Source: Corynebacterium pseudopelargi (GTDB taxonomy: Bacteria > Actinomycetota > Actinomycetes > Mycobacteriales > Mycobacteriaceae). From it: a stretch of DNA of 64,000 bases. Shown here piece after piece: positions 36,904 through 49,180 of the stretch. The notes under the pieces were generated by a model. The model saw nothing but the letters and a program-made list of their open reading frames with translations, made no database searches and was not told the origin of the DNA. The stretch is from assembly GCF_003814005.1 (NCBI RefSeq), contig NZ_CP033898.1, positions 1,364,001 to 1,428,000 of the forward strand, given 5' to 3'. The position numbers and the translations under genes were made by a program. Every line of letters begins with the position of its first letter. Within the stretch, counting starts at the first letter, position 1.

Positions 36904-37777
36904 GGTCTTCCTTTCGAGGTTTTTCTAAAAGCAAATGCGCCCGCTGCAAAGGCGCATCGAGTCGAGCGTCGTTGGCCTGAGCCACATATCCCCTCACCCC
37001 AAAGGTCTGATGCAGTAATGGATCCTGCAAAGCGGTGACCGGGGCGTCGCAAAGCACCTGCCTGCCAAGGTTTCCCTGCTTTTCAAGCACCACCACCTGA
37101 TCGGCATAGCCAATCGCAAGATCAAGATCATGCAGGGTAATCACCACCGTTTTGCCCGATGCAGCAAGCAATTCGAGCAGATTGAGCTGGTGATAGATAT
37201 CCAGATGGTTGGTTGGCTCATCCAAAATCAGCACCGGAGTTTCCTGAGCAAACCCGCGGGCAATCATCGCCCTTTTGCGCATACCGCCAGACAAGGCACC
37301 ACAAGGAGTATCGGCATGAGCCTCTAATTCGCAGGTGGCAATTGCCTTATCGACGACCCCCTGATGCTTTTTGGCTGAGAACTCCCAAGGCGTTGTATGT
37401 GGCAGCCTGCCCAGCGTGACAATCTCGCGGACCGTTAAATCTTCGGCCAACTGCCCTTCCTGCGAGACCATCGCGATCTTTTTGGCGCGCTGCTTTACGC
37501 CCATCGTGGCCACATCCCAACGCGGCGGTTGGGATGCCTCTGCATCATCGCCGCCGCCTACCGCGCCGTGTTGGGCCTGGCCTAATGTCACCTGGCCTGC
37601 GAGCATGGGGTGGATGCCCGCCAAGGCCCGAAGCACCGTGGTTTTGCCGGCGCCATTGGTGCCCACAATCGCGGTAATAGTCCCAGGCTCGCAGCGAAAT
37701 GCCACATCTTCTACCACCGGGGTGGAACCAAAGCCCACAGCAAGGTTGTTGGCTTGAAGGTACAGTGCTTCACTCAT
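36890..37777 (-). CDS. ABC transporter ATPase, FecE/BtuD type
   Basis: 295 residues. Walker A GTNGAGKTT, Q-loop MVSQEGQ, signature ALSGGMRKRAMIARG, Walker B PVLILDEPTNHLD, H-loop LHDLDLA. Between Walker A and the Q-loop there is an insertion of about 30 residues (GQAQHGAVGGGDDAEASQP) not usual in this family. Start codon overlaps the permease stop by 4 nt; C-terminus overlaps the lipoprotein start. It energises import by the permease encoded upstream. Confidence 0.85.
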   Translation of the reverse strand: MSEALYLQANNLAVGFGSTPVVEDVAFRCEPGTITAIVGTNGAGKTTVLRALAGIHPMLAGQVTLGQAQHGAVGGGDDAEASQPPRWDVATMGVKQRAKKIAMVSQEGQLAEDLTVREIVTLGRLPHTTPWEFSAKKHQGVVDKAIATCELEAHADTPCGALSGGMRKRAMIARGFAQETPVLILDEPTNHLDIYHQLNLLELLAASGKTVVITLHDLDLAIGYADQVVVLEKQGNLGRQVLCDAPVTALQDPLLHQTFGVRGYVAQANDARLDAPLQRAHLLLEKPRKEDHETY

Positions 37778-38841
37778 CCTTGGCCTCCCTGGAAACGCAG
37801 CGTTTTTCTACCCATGAGGATCAAAAACAGCGGTGCGCCAAGCACGCCGGTGACCACGCCAAGCGGGATCTCTTGGGGCGGAGCAGCGATTCTGGCGAGC
37901 ACATCCACCCAAAGCAGAAACAGTGCGCCACACAGCATCACCACTGGGATTAGCCGGGCGTGCAAAGAACCCACCAGCAGCCGGCCTACGTGCGGGATCA
38001 CCAGGCCAACAAAGCCGATGCCACCTGCCACCGCCACCATCGCGCCTACCAACACAGCCTGAATCACAAACAGCAATTGGCGCATCGCATCAACTCGCAC
38101 ACCCAGCGAGGCCGCCACATCAGGGCCTGCCATCAGCGCATCGAGATTACGGTGCATGGCCAACATCAGCAGCGCAGCAAGGACCAACACCACCGCTGGG
38201 ATTAATAGCTTGGAAAAATTCGCACCGGCCACCGAGCCGAGTAGCCAGAACATCACCGACTGAGCGGCGCGAGGATCAGGGCCTTTAAACACAAGGAAGC
38301 TCGCGGCGGCAGAAAAGGCACTCGACATCACCACTCCAGTAAGGATCAATTGGAGCGGGTGAAAGCCACCCTGGAGCCTGGTAATGGCATAGACCGAGGC
38401 GGTGGCTGCAAGGGCACCGATGAGTGCCCCGCCAGAGAGCGCATAGATGCCTAAGCTGCTAAAAAGCCCGAAGGTCAGCACGGCGGTGGCGCCCACGCTG
38501 GCGCCGGAGGCAACGCCAAGCAAGTAGGGATCTGCGAGGGGATTTCGCACCAGGGTTTGCATGGCAACGCCCGAAAGCGCCAATCCAGCCCCAACCAATA
38601 AAGCGAGCAGCCCGCGAGGGGCGCGAAGCTGCCAAATCACGGCATCAAGTGAGGCATCGGCAACTTGCTCACCGCGCAGATGCGCCAGCACCACCTGCCA
38701 CACCTGCTCGCGACTACAAGCTACAGAGCCGAAGCTTAAAGAAAGCACAAAGCTCAGGCCCAGAAGCACAACAAGGGCAATCGAAAGCGCCAGCAACGCC
38801 CATGTAGAGCGGAGCTGACTCGTGGGCTTCGTGTCTCCCAC
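37774..38841 (-). CDS. ABC transporter permease, FecCD/BtuC family
   Basis: 355 residues with about nine or ten membrane helices. Family blocks: LRAPRGLLALLVGAGLALSG, GVAMQTLVRNPLADPYLLGVASGAS, VAVAGGIGFVGLVIPHVGRLLVG, and PPQEIPLGVVTGVLGAPLFLILM. First gene of the operon. Starts at GTG 38841 with GAGG 4 nt upstream. It forms a homodimer in the membrane with the ATPase. Confidence 0.85.
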   Translation of the reverse strand: MGDTKPTSQLRSTWALLALSIALVVLLGLSFVLSLSFGSVACSREQVWQVVLAHLRGEQVADASLDAVIWQLRAPRGLLALLVGAGLALSGVAMQTLVRNPLADPYLLGVASGASVGATAVLTFGLFSSLGIYALSGGALIGALAATASVYAITRLQGGFHPLQLILTGVVMSSAFSAAASFLVFKGPDPRAAQSVMFWLLGSVAGANFSKLLIPAVVLVLAALLMLAMHRNLDALMAGPDVAASLGVRVDAMRQLLFVIQAVLVGAMVAVAGGIGFVGLVIPHVGRLLVGSLHARLIPVVMLCGALFLLWVDVLARIAAPPQEIPLGVVTGVLGAPLFLILMGRKTLRFQGGQG

Positions 38842-38879
38842 GCATCCTCAATTCTGTGACGTGCACTCTCCCGGCAGTG

Positions 38880-39010
38880 TTCTTGTGCGCGAAGAACGCT
38901 CTGCTCGTTGTCTGGTTAAGGGGGCGTCAATCGGGCTTTCACCGTTGCGCGCCAGTCCCGGAATTCCACCGGTGTTCCCGCCTCCGCATAACCCTGGTTC
39001 GCGAAAACCT
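38880..39010 (-). promoter_or_regulatory. Cobalamin-riboswitch-like element upstream of the FecCD operon
   Basis: Read on the minus strand, 38932-38980 is GGGAACACCGGTGGAATTCC then GGGACTGGCGCGCAACGGTG and AAAGCCCG. This matches the conserved cobalamin (RF00174) core GGGAA..CCGGTG.AA.TCCGG..CTG.CC.GCAAC.GT.A. A GGTT lies upstream (about 39000-39009) and CCAGAC-AACGAGC downstream (38911-38925) in place of the CAGGA-ACCTGCC segment. The distal hairpin GTTCTT/AAGAAC (38881-38898) may be the expression platform. The permease starts at 38841. Call based on eye matching only. Confidence 0.72.
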
Positions 39011-39058
39011 TACCCAATTACGCCCGCAAAGATCTAACTGGGGGTACATTGCAGTGGT

Positions 39059-39397
39059 ATGAGCATCTGCGATTCTTCAAAGTCCCCCTTCAAGCCAGCC
39101 AAAGACGTCAATACCGCCTCCGTTGTTGCCACCGGCTTGGTCGGCGGTTGGCTCACCGCCCGTGAGACTGGCATCCGCCCACTGGGCGGTGTGATCCTTG
39201 CCGCCGCCGGCATCTATGCTGGCCGTTCCTGGGCTAAAAAGACCAATATCCCCACCACTGCAGCGCTGATCGGCACCTACGTTGGTGCGTTCGGGCTCAG
39301 CCACCCTCTGGCTAAAAAGATTGGCGCTTGGCCTGCTGTTATCGCAGTCACCGGTGTTGCTTCTGGCGCAGCCTGCGTGCTCAGCGATCTGAAGTAG
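39059..39397 (+). CDS. Small conserved membrane protein
   Basis: 112 residues with three or four short hydrophobic segments (VVATGLVGGWL, LGGVILAAAGIYAGR, ALIGTYVGAFGLS, PAVIAVTGVASGAACVLS). Similar small proteins are known only as hypothetical in this genus. ATG 39059 is preceded by TACATT 8 nt before it. No partner is visible; it is divergent from the transporter operon. Confidence 0.68.
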   Translation: MSICDSSKSPFKPAKDVNTASVVATGLVGGWLTARETGIRPLGGVILAAAGIYAGRSWAKKTNIPTTAALIGTYVGAFGLSHPLAKKIGAWPAVIAVTGVASGAACVLSDLK

Positions 39398-39450
39398 CGC
39401 CACACACTCACGTTGTAGCCGCTGCCTTGAAGGCTTGAAGCAATCTGTGC

Positions 39451-40842
39451 TTAGTCTTTGGCAGCGGCTGAACTTATTGCACCGATGAGCAGCACCGCCG
39501 CGGCCAAGATGATGGCCTGACCATAAGCTGTGCCCATATCTGCCACGCTGATCCGCCACTGCAGCACCGCACCTACTGCGGCAGAGCCCACCACGGAACC
39601 CACCTGGCGGGTGGTGTTATACACTCCCGAACCTGCTCCCATCAGCGCGTGGGGCAGATCCCGCATGGTGGAAGTGGAGTTCGGTGCCCAGATCACGCTA
39701 TTGCCGAGGCCCTGGATCACCATGATGCCGAGGAACCAGCCGCCTGCAAGCCCGAGTGTCATCGACCAGCCCAAGAGGAAGAAGGACAAGGAGAGCACGC
39801 TAAAGCCAATGGCAGCAAGGCGCCCTGGAGAGACTCGGTCGGCTAAACGCCCCACGAAGGGTGAAAGGACTGCAGAGATCAAGGCCTGCGGCACCATGAA
39901 GAGTCCGGCCTTTAACGCGCTGTAATCGTGCACCTGTTGTAAGTAGAGCATCACGGGCAAGGGGGTGCCCGCAACGGCGAAGCCCATGACCGCAATACCG
40001 ATATTGCCCAGCGAGAAGTTTCTAAAGCTAAACAGCTCCAAGGGTGCCAGGGGCTCTTTAGAAGCCGCTTCTGCTCGTGCTTGCTGGCACACAAACGCGT
40101 AGGCGGTGATAAAGCCGAAGGCGAGCAGGACCCAGATCGGCCATCCCCATTGTTCGCGTTCGCCTTCTTGCAGCGCCACGATTACCGATGCAACGGCCAC
40201 GACCGAAAGCAGCATGGAAAGCCCATCGATGCTTCTTTCGATGGGGCGGAAACGCGGCACCCACTTTGCCACCGCGAGCACGGAGACCACGCCGAGGGGG
40301 ACGTTGATAAAGAAGATCCACTGCCAGCCAATGGTGGAGGTAATAAGCCCGCCAAGGGTGGGACCTGCCAGGGTGGCCAATCCGGCGGTAGTGCCCCACA
40401 CGCCGAGGGCTGCTCCGCGGCGGTTGCGGGCAAAGATGCGGTTGATCACGCTCATGGTTTGGGGTGTCAGCAGCGAAGCGCCGAGGCCTTGGACGGCGCG
40501 GGCAATGATCAGCGTGGTCATATTCGGGGCAAACCCGCAGGCCAAAGAGCTGAGCGTGAAGATGATCATGCCGAGGATATAGACGTTTTTTGGCCCGAAC
40601 TTATCCCCGAGGCGGCCAGTGATCAGCAGCGGCACGGCGAAGGTGAGCAGATACGCAGAGGTAACCCAGATGACTTCGTTATAGGAGGCCTGCAAGGACT
40701 CTTGCAGCACTGGTGTGGCCACCGCGACGATGGTCTGGTCGAGCAGGATCATGAAAAATCCCACGCAGAGTGCGATCAGTGCTGGCCAGGCCTGGCGTTC
40801 TGGTAGTGGCATGCTGGGGTATTCGGCGTTGTGTTGTCTCAC
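39451..40842 (-). CDS. MFS transporter, DHA2 (14-TM drug/H+ antiporter) family
   Basis: 463 residues. Helices run throughout with the family motifs LDQTIVAVATPVLQ (TM1), GRLGDKFGPKNVYI (loop 2-3), and GPTLGGLI (motif C for antiporters). GTG 40842 (VRQHNAEYPSMPL) is preferred because AAGGAG lies 4 nt before it; ATGs at 40812 and 40866 are alternatives. Substrate unknown, likely hydrophobic cations or metabolites. Confidence 0.85.
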   Translation of the reverse strand: MRQHNAEYPSMPLPERQAWPALIALCVGFFMILLDQTIVAVATPVLQESLQASYNEVIWVTSAYLLTFAVPLLITGRLGDKFGPKNVYILGMIIFTLSSLACGFAPNMTTLIIARAVQGLGASLLTPQTMSVINRIFARNRRGAALGVWGTTAGLATLAGPTLGGLITSTIGWQWIFFINVPLGVVSVLAVAKWVPRFRPIERSIDGLSMLLSVVAVASVIVALQEGEREQWGWPIWVLLAFGFITAYAFVCQQARAEAASKEPLAPLELFSFRNFSLGNIGIAVMGFAVAGTPLPVMLYLQQVHDYSALKAGLFMVPQALISAVLSPFVGRLADRVSPGRLAAIGFSVLSLSFFLLGWSMTLGLAGGWFLGIMVIQGLGNSVIWAPNSTSTMRDLPHALMGAGSGVYNTTRQVGSVVGSAAVGAVLQWRISVADMGTAYGQAIILAAAVLLIGAISSAAAKD

Positions 40843-40938
40843 TCGGCTCCTTCTTTGACGTTGCATGAGCTGGCTGCTTGAGCATCTATGCAAAGGCTTG
40901 CCTGGCAAGAATACTCCTTCCGGCTACACTGCAGTGTC

Positions 40939-41433
40939 ATGAGTAAGACATCCCATACATTCGATTTCCGCCCCACCAATGAACGCGACTTTAGCTATAT
41001 CGCACGCTTGAACTTCCTCACCGACACCTTCGGTGATGAGCACGGCGAGCTCAGCGATGGCTTTGACAAAGACACCGACTTTTATGTCCATAGCTGGAAG
41101 CCCGAGGATGGCTTTGTCATTTTCGACGAGCACTACATTCCCGCCGGTGGCATCTGGTGGACTTGGGGTGACGAGCAGCACCACGGCCGTGGCTTTGTCG
41201 ACGCCGCCTACCCAGAGATCGCCATCGCAGTAGAGGCCCGCTTCGGCGGCAACGGCCTTGCAGGCGAGCTCTTCCGTCGTTGCTTCGAGCGCTTAGAGGC
41301 CGAGGGCGTTCCTGGTGTGTCCTTGTGCGTATCCGATGACAATGATCGCGCCCAGCACGTCTACCGCCGCCTTGGTTTTGAGCTTGTGCACCAAAGCGAG
41401 CACGGCTACCAGGTCATGCAAAAGGTGTTCTAA
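40939..41433 (+). CDS. GNAT-family N-acetyltransferase
   Basis: 164 residues. The acetyl-CoA motif ARFGGNGLAGELFRRCFERLEAEG (R/Q-x-x-G-x-G/A type) and the C-terminal VSLCVSDDNDRAQHVYRRLGFEL are typical. The N-terminal FDFRPTNERDFSYIARLNF matches the opening of GNAT folds. The start ATG 40939 follows TACACT by 8 nt (leaderless). Substrate unknown. Confidence 0.85.
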   Translation: MSKTSHTFDFRPTNERDFSYIARLNFLTDTFGDEHGELSDGFDKDTDFYVHSWKPEDGFVIFDEHYIPAGGIWWTWGDEQHHGRGFVDAAYPEIAIAVEARFGGNGLAGELFRRCFERLEAEGVPGVSLCVSDDNDRAQHVYRRLGFELVHQSEHGYQVMQKVF

Positions 41434-41451
41434 ACTTTTGGCACGATAGAG

Positions 41452-41483
41452 AAAATGCCCCGGTTGTTTCCGGGGCATTTTTT
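41452..41483. terminator. Bidirectional terminator between GNAT gene and gatA
   Basis: Stem AAAATGCCCCGG / CCGGGGCATTTT, loop 6 nt, with T run on the plus side and A run giving Ts on the minus side. It ends both convergent transcripts. Confidence 0.92.
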
Positions 41484-41495
41484 GCTGCTGTGGGC

Positions 41496-42980
41496 TTAGC
41501 GCTGTGCCGACTCGAAGGCAGCACCGACTTTGTATAGGCGGTGATCTTCAAAGGCGGGAGCCATGATCTGCAGACCAACTGGCAGCTTGGTATCCGATGC
41601 CAGGCCAGCAGGCACGCTCATGCCGCACAGTCCAGCCAGGTTCAGCGGCAGGGTGCACAGGTCGAAGTTGTACATGGCCAAAGGATCAGAGACCTTTTCA
41701 CCCAGCTTGAAGGCCGTGGTGGGTGTGGTTGGCGAGACAAGCACATCAACCTGGTTGAATGCCTTGGCAAAGTCCTGGGCGATCAGGGTACGCACGCGCT
41801 GTGCTTGGAGGTAGTAGGCGTCGTAGTAGCCCACGGAGAGCGCATAGGTGCCCAAAATGATGCGGCGTTTGACCTCAGGGCCAAAGCCTTCGGCGCGAGT
41901 CAATGCCATGACTTGTTCGGCCGAGTGGGTGCCATCGTCGCCTGCGCGCAGGCCGTAGCGCATGCCGTCGAAACGCGCGAGGTTGCTGGAAACTTCGCAG
42001 GGCAGAATCAGGTAGTAGGCGGCCAGCGCATCGTCGAAGTGGGGGCAATCAACCTCGACGATTTCGGCGCCCATGTTGGTGAGCTTTTCGACGCTCTCGT
42101 GGAAGGCCTCGAGCACACCCGGCTGATAGCCCTCGCGGTCAAATTGCTTGACCACACCAACTTTCAGGCCACGCAGATCACCCTTGGCGCCCTCGCGAGC
42201 TGCTGCCACCACATCGGGCACGGCACGATCCACGCTGGTGGCATCGTATTTATCGTGTCCTGCAATTACCTCGTGCAGCATCGCGGTATCGAGCACGGTG
42301 CGAGCACTAGGGCCACCTTGATCCAGGGAGGAAGCACAGGCCACCAGACCATAGCGAGACACCGTGCCATAGGTGGGCTTTACACCAACGGTGTTGGTAA
42401 GAGCGGCTGGCTGGCGAATGGAACCGCCAGTATCAGTACCGATGCCAAGCGGTGCCAGGCCAGCAGCAAGCGCGGCAGAGGTACCGCCGCCGGAGCCACC
42501 TGGGGTGCGCTCAATATCCCAAGGGTTGAGCGTCGGCCCATAGGCGGAGTTCTCGGTAGAAGAACCCATGGCAAATTCATCCATGTTGGTCTTGCCCAAG
42601 ATTGGAATGCCGGCCTGACGGATCTTCTTGGTCACGGTCGCGTCATAGGGAGCGATGTATCCCTCGAGGATCTTCGAGGCGCAGGTGGTTGGCGCATCGG
42701 TGGTAACGAATACGTCCTTTAAGGCCAACGGCACGCCGGCGAGGCTGGAGGCCGGCTGCTCACCGCGGTCGAGTGCCTCATCTACGGCATCGGCGGCCTT
42801 GAGTGCTTCTTCGGCACCGACGTGCAAGAAAGCGTGCAGCGTGGAATCGACTGCCTCGATGCGGTCGAGGTGTGCCTGGGTTACTTCCCTAGAGCTGACC
42901 TCACGGGAGTGAATCATCTGCGCTAGTTCGGCGGCAGTTTTCGAGGCGAGGCCTTCGTTTGGTACCAGATAGCTGTTCAT
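41496..42980 (-). CDS. gatA: Aspartyl/glutamyl-tRNA amidotransferase subunit A
   Basis: Glutaminase subunit that passes ammonia to the GatB active site. 494 residues of the amidase-signature family. Catalytic Lys in [11 protein letters not shown], Ser pair in [16 protein letters not shown] and [14 protein letters not shown]. Start ATG 42980 directly follows the gatC stop, so gatC and gatA form one operon. Confidence 0.96.
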   Translation of the reverse strand: MNSYLVPNEGLASKTAAELAQMIHSREVSSREVTQAHLDRIEAVDSTLHAFLHVGAEEALKAADAVDEALDRGEQPASSLAGVPLALKDVFVTTDAPTTCASKILEGYIAPYDATVTKKIRQAGIPILGKTNMDEFAMGSSTENSAYGPTLNPWDIERTPGGSGGGTSAALAAGLAPLGIGTDTGGSIRQPAALTNTVGVKPTYGTVSRYGLVACASSLDQGGPSARTVLDTAMLHEVIAGHDKYDATSVDRAVPDVVAAAREGAKGDLRGLKVGVVKQFDREGYQPGVLEAFHESVEKLTNMGAEIVEVDCPHFDDALAAYYLILPCEVSSNLARFDGMRYGLRAGDDGTHSAEQVMALTRAEGFGPEVKRRIILGTYALSVGYYDAYYLQAQRVRTLIAQDFAKAFNQVDVLVSPTTPTTAFKLGEKVSDPLAMYNFDLCTLPLNLAGLCGMSVPAGLASDTKLPVGLQIMAPAFEDHRLYKVGAAFESAQR

Positions 42981-43280
42981 TTAGTCCTGCTCCCCCAAAA
43001 TCTGCGGAACTTCAAAGCGGTGCTGATCAACCTTTGGCGCCTGGCTTAATGCCTGCTCCTGGGTAAGGATCTGTTCCACCACGTCTTCTCGCATCGCGGT
43101 ATCAATTGAGTGAGGGTGGCTCATTGGCTCTACTCCCTCGGCCGCCACCTTTTGCACGTCGCTGACGTTGCCAATGATGCCGTCGATCTGCTCGGCAAAT
43201 TGATCCAGTTCTTCATCCGACAGCGCCAGCCGGGCAAGCTTGGCCAAGTGGGCGACTTCGTCGCGCGTAATCTCGGGCAC
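42981..43280 (-). CDS. gatC: Aspartyl/glutamyl-tRNA amidotransferase subunit C
   Basis: 99 residues, normal for the family (about 95-100). MPEITRDEVAHLAKLARLALSDEEL is the conserved N-terminal helix pair, DRIIGxV-like FAEQIDGIIGNVSDVQ follows, and the C-terminal belt ends in FEVPQILGEQD. GTG 43280 start with AAGGATG 7 nt upstream. It stabilises the GatA-GatB interface. Confidence 0.95.
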   Translation of the reverse strand: MPEITRDEVAHLAKLARLALSDEELDQFAEQIDGIIGNVSDVQKVAAEGVEPMSHPHSIDTAMREDVVEQILTQEQALSQAPKVDQHRFEVPQILGEQD

Positions 43281-43438
43281 GGGCGTTCATCCTTATGATC
43301 GTTTGTCATGCTCAAGCCACCGTCAGATGCGGTGGCAGTGGTTGCCAAACCATAGTACTGCACCCCGCCACCAAGCCTTGGGTGGGGCGGGGCGTTAGGA
43401 TGGTGGGCACTGTACCGCTACTGCTGGAGAATTCCCCG

Positions 43439-46191
<2,753 letters not shown>

Positions 46192-46243
46192 TTAGAGGCG
46201 CGTATGGCTTTGGAATCGGAGGTGGTTGTCTATGGTTTGAGTC

Positions 46244-46924
46244 ATGAACTCCTTTGATCCCACCAAAGTGCTGTCCTTTGACCTTGAAACCACCTCGGCC
46301 AATCCCTTCGAAGCAAGAATTGTTACCTCCGCGCTTGTGCGTATCGACGCCCAAGGTGCCCACCCCACCGAACTCTTGGCAGATCCAGGTGTGGAGATCC
46401 CCGAGGCCGCCGCCAAGGTGCACGGCATTAGCACCGAATACGCCCGCGAGCACGGCAAACCCCATGCCGAGGTGTTAGCACACACCATCGATGCCATCCG
46501 GCAGGCCTGGGATCAGGGCTACTGCTTGGTGGTGTACAACGCCGCCTATGACCTCACGGTGCTCAATCAGCTTGAGCCATCGTTTTATGTCACAGGCCCT
46601 GTGTATGACCCCTTCGTCATGGACAAGGTGTTGGATCCCTACCGCAAGGGGAAAAGAACCTTAAGTGATGTCTGCGAGCACTATCACGTCAAGATCGACA
46701 ACGCCCACGAAGCAACCTCCGATGCGCTCGCGGCAGCCCGCGTTGCCTGGAAACAAGCCAAGCAGGTGTTTGCAGAAGAAATTGGCTCAAAATCGCTTGA
46801 TCAATTAATGGAGTTTCAAGCGGTGCAATACTTCGAATCTCAGCAGCGCTTTGCCGAATACCTCAAGCAACAAGGCAAAGACGCCTCAACGGTCAATACC
46901 TCCTGGCCGATGCAAAGCCGCTAA
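46244..46924 (+). CDS. DEDDh 3'-5' exonuclease (epsilon-like)
   Basis: 226 residues. Exo I VLSFDLETTSA (D13, E15), Exo II VYNAAYDLTVL, Exo III HEATSDALAAARVAW. A second, divergent paralogue of the exonuclease at 8033-8683. Start ATG 46244 with TATGGT ending 7 nt before it (leaderless). It is divergent from ligA, which hints at a repair role, without proof. Confidence 0.85.
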   Translation: MNSFDPTKVLSFDLETTSANPFEARIVTSALVRIDAQGAHPTELLADPGVEIPEAAAKVHGISTEYAREHGKPHAEVLAHTIDAIRQAWDQGYCLVVYNAAYDLTVLNQLEPSFYVTGPVYDPFVMDKVLDPYRKGKRTLSDVCEHYHVKIDNAHEATSDALAAARVAWKQAKQVFAEEIGSKSLDQLMEFQAVQYFESQQRFAEYLKQQGKDASTVNTSWPMQSR

Positions 46925-46942
46925 AAGGCTGCAATCAGCCTT
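46925..46942 (-). terminator. Short hairpin at the exonuclease/MetE-like junction
   Basis: Seven-bp stem AAGGCTG/CAGCCTT with loop of 4 nt and TTTT at its 3' side on the minus strand. It overlaps the MetE-like stop codon; weaker than other terminators here. Confidence 0.4.
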
Positions 46943-47888
46943 GGAGCATCCTTGAGGCTTCTCTTGCTTCGGCAATCACCTTGGAGGCACCCAGCAGATC
47001 ACTACTGGCCGTGGGATCATCCAACATGATCGCCGCCGCTGCTGTTTCTGCCGAGTAGCCGAGCTCTCGAACCAAGTTGAGCACAGCGGTGGCACGATCA
47101 CGCGGATCCTCTGAGCCAGTGCAGGCAATGGCGCCATGGCCTAGCCAATCGGCTAAACCATCGAGTTGTTCATGCTCCCAGTGCCACGCCGCTATTGGAG
47201 AAAACACCAGCGCATCAGGTGCGGCTAGGTTGAGCATCTGCATCAAAGGCCGTGAGCCTACATCGAGCAGTATCTTCGCTTCGGTGTGCGCACGAAGCTG
47301 GGAAATAAAGTCATGCTCGCGTTCTCCAAGCAACTTTGGGCTACGGGCAGCAATCACATCGAAATCGCTGGTTCCAGGTATGGTGCCATCGGCGAGTCGA
47401 TGCACGGCAGGTTCGAGGATATGCACCACCACCTCATGCGCACCGAAGCGCTGTTTGAGGGCGTGGATGTGCTGGGCGGTGGCGTCGACAAGCATGGCAG
47501 CAATGTCCCTGCTTGCCCCTGGATCGGCAAGGATTCGGTGCCCATTGTTCAGTTCCACGGCGCTCAACAGGGTCCACGGGCCGCATATCTGCAGTTTGAG
47601 CTGGGAGTATTCACCCCACTGTGCCTCGATGGCGTCGAGGTCATCGCGCAGGCGCCGCCGAAGCCTCATGGTGGCTAATTGTGGGCGCTGCTGCACCACC
47701 CAACCGCGAGGGCCTAGATCTACGGGCAGCTCCTTGATAAACGCCAAGGTTGTGGCGAGTGCATCAGAATCTACACCGCGCTGGGGCAAAATCGGCAGGG
47801 CGCGAGCACCTTCAGATTCGCCGGCGATCACATCTGCGGCCTGCTCAATCGACTGCCCAGGCAGCAGCCCATAGGCCATCGCGCTCAT
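46935..47888 (-). CDS. MetE/UROD-fold protein, MetE C-domain-like, zinc ligands not evident
   Basis: 317 residues. The (beta/alpha)8 layout of the methionine-synthase C-terminal domain is suggested by [36 protein letters not shown] and [13 protein letters not shown]. In true MetE the zinc is held by H-x-C, E and a late C; here the HxC region reads [10 protein letters not shown] and only a late Cys in [13 protein letters not shown] is in place. So a working cobalamin-independent methionine synthase is unlikely. It shares a 4-nt overlap with mnmA and follows it in one operon; a similar gene is placed near ligA in M. tuberculosis (Rv3015c). Function unknown. Confidence 0.7.
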   Translation of the reverse strand: MSAMAYGLLPGQSIEQAADVIAGESEGARALPILPQRGVDSDALATTLAFIKELPVDLGPRGWVVQQRPQLATMRLRRRLRDDLDAIEAQWGEYSQLKLQICGPWTLLSAVELNNGHRILADPGASRDIAAMLVDATAQHIHALKQRFGAHEVVVHILEPAVHRLADGTIPGTSDFDVIAARSPKLLGEREHDFISQLRAHTEAKILLDVGSRPLMQMLNLAAPDALVFSPIAAWHWEHEQLDGLADWLGHGAIACTGSEDPRDRATAVLNLVRELGYSAETAAAAIMLDDPTASSDLLGASKVIAEAREASRMLQG

Positions 47889-48985
47889 GATCGAGCCGTG
47901 GCAGTAATCGTTCCCGAACCAAGCACAATATCGCCATCGGGATCCTTCAGATACAGCACCGCTGCCTGGCCGCGAGCCACACCACTCAGAGGCTGCTTTA
48001 AGTACAAGTGCATCTGATCTTGCTCCAAGTCCACCTCGGCGCGACACGGCACCACCGAGCCATGAGCACGAACCTGTACCTCTGCTTCAATCTCGCCGCG
48101 CATGGCGGGGTGTAAAACCTTGAGGCGATCAGCCACGATGCGATCAACCAGAAGATCCTCACGCGAACCCACGGTTACTGTGCCACTTTGAGCATCAATA
48201 TCAGTGACATAGCGCGGCTTACCATCGGCGGCGGGCTGCTTAATGTCGAGTCCCTTGCGCTGGCCAATGGTGAAATTCCAGGCGCCGTCGTGCTCTTTGA
48301 GGGTATTGCCTTGAGTATCTTGAATAGCCCCAGGGCGCACGCCAATGTGCTTGCCCAAAAATGCCTGCGTGTTGCCATCGGGGATAAAGCAGATGTCATA
48401 AGAATCAGGCTTCTTGGCCACAGAAAAGCCCATGCCGGCAGCTTCTTCTCGGATTTGGGGCTTATGCGTATCGCCTACAGGGAACATGCAATGGGCGATT
48501 TCCTTCGCGCTCAGCACGCCAAGGACGTAGCTTTGATCCTTATTTGGGTCCACACCACGACGCAAGTACCCATCGCCGCCATCAGCAGGCTGGGTCAGCC
48601 GCGCATAGTGGCCGGTGACTACGGCATCAAAGCCGAGGGCGATGCCGCGTTCAAGCAAGGCGGCGAACTTGATCTTCTCATTGCAGCGCAGACAGGGATT
48701 CGGTGTTTCACCTGCGGCATAGGATTCAATGAAATCGTCAATAACGTCTTCTTGGAAGCGCTCGGAAAAATCCCACACATAGAAGGGAATGCCCAACTTA
48801 TCGCAAACACGCCGGGCATCGGCGGAATCTTCCAAGGAGCAACAGCCCCTTGAGGATTCACGCACAGATTGAGGATCCCGCGATAACGCAAGATGCACAC
48901 CTACCACCTCGTGGCCTGCGGCAACAGCTCGTGCTGCAGCCACGGCAGAATCAACTCCACCAGACATCGCGGCTAACACCCGCAT
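47885..48985 (-). CDS. mnmA: tRNA-specific 2-thiouridylase
   Basis: Places sulfur on U34 of tRNAs for Lys, Glu and Gln. 366 residues. PP-loop SGGVDS (8-13); the catalytic cysteines are C98 in [10 protein letters not shown] and C199 in [11 protein letters not shown]101 completes the CxxC. Start ATG 48985 has AAGGAA 7 nt upstream. It needs a sulfur donor; a cysteine desulfurase gene lies 2 kb away at 50114. The stop overlaps the MetE-like gene by 4 nt. Confidence 0.96.
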   Translation of the reverse strand: MRVLAAMSGGVDSAVAAARAVAAGHEVVGVHLALSRDPQSVRESSRGCCSLEDSADARRVCDKLGIPFYVWDFSERFQEDVIDDFIESYAAGETPNPCLRCNEKIKFAALLERGIALGFDAVVTGHYARLTQPADGGDGYLRRGVDPNKDQSYVLGVLSAKEIAHCMFPVGDTHKPQIREEAAGMGFSVAKKPDSYDICFIPDGNTQAFLGKHIGVRPGAIQDTQGNTLKEHDGAWNFTIGQRKGLDIKQPAADGKPRYVTDIDAQSGTVTVGSREDLLVDRIVADRLKVLHPAMRGEIEAEVQVRAHGSVVPCRAEVDLEQDQMHLYLKQPLSGVARGQAAVLYLKDPDGDIVLGSGTITATARS

Positions 48986-49180
48986 CGCTGAATTCCTTTC
49001 CCTTTTTCCTGCACACAACAGCGCTGCTGTTTCGCCTCATACTGCTGCAATTCCAAAACCATGCCAGCATAGACGCTTGGGCTTCGTTGACGCGAACACA
49101 CGCGGCGTTCCCCAGCTTCGCACGCCGGGGTGCTGAGGCGATGCAGAGGCGGTGCGGGGGCGATTAAAGTAGCCCACATT

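Noticed and set aside
35833..38841. Naming the FecCD operon as an iron-siderophore importer
   Set aside because: Protein similarity permits it, but the leader fits a cobalamin element and no DtxR-like box was recognised.
39417..39469. Inverted repeat AGCCGCTGCC/GGCAGCGGCT at the end of the MFS gene
   Set aside because: Loop over 30 nt, no T run, one arm in coding sequence; likely chance.
43316..43336. Hairpin GCCACCG/CGGTGGC between gatC and the ACT gene
   Set aside because: Between divergent genes with no T run; no function assignable.
46935..47888. Naming the MetE-like gene metE
   Set aside because: Only about 317 residues and the zinc ligands HxC are not found.
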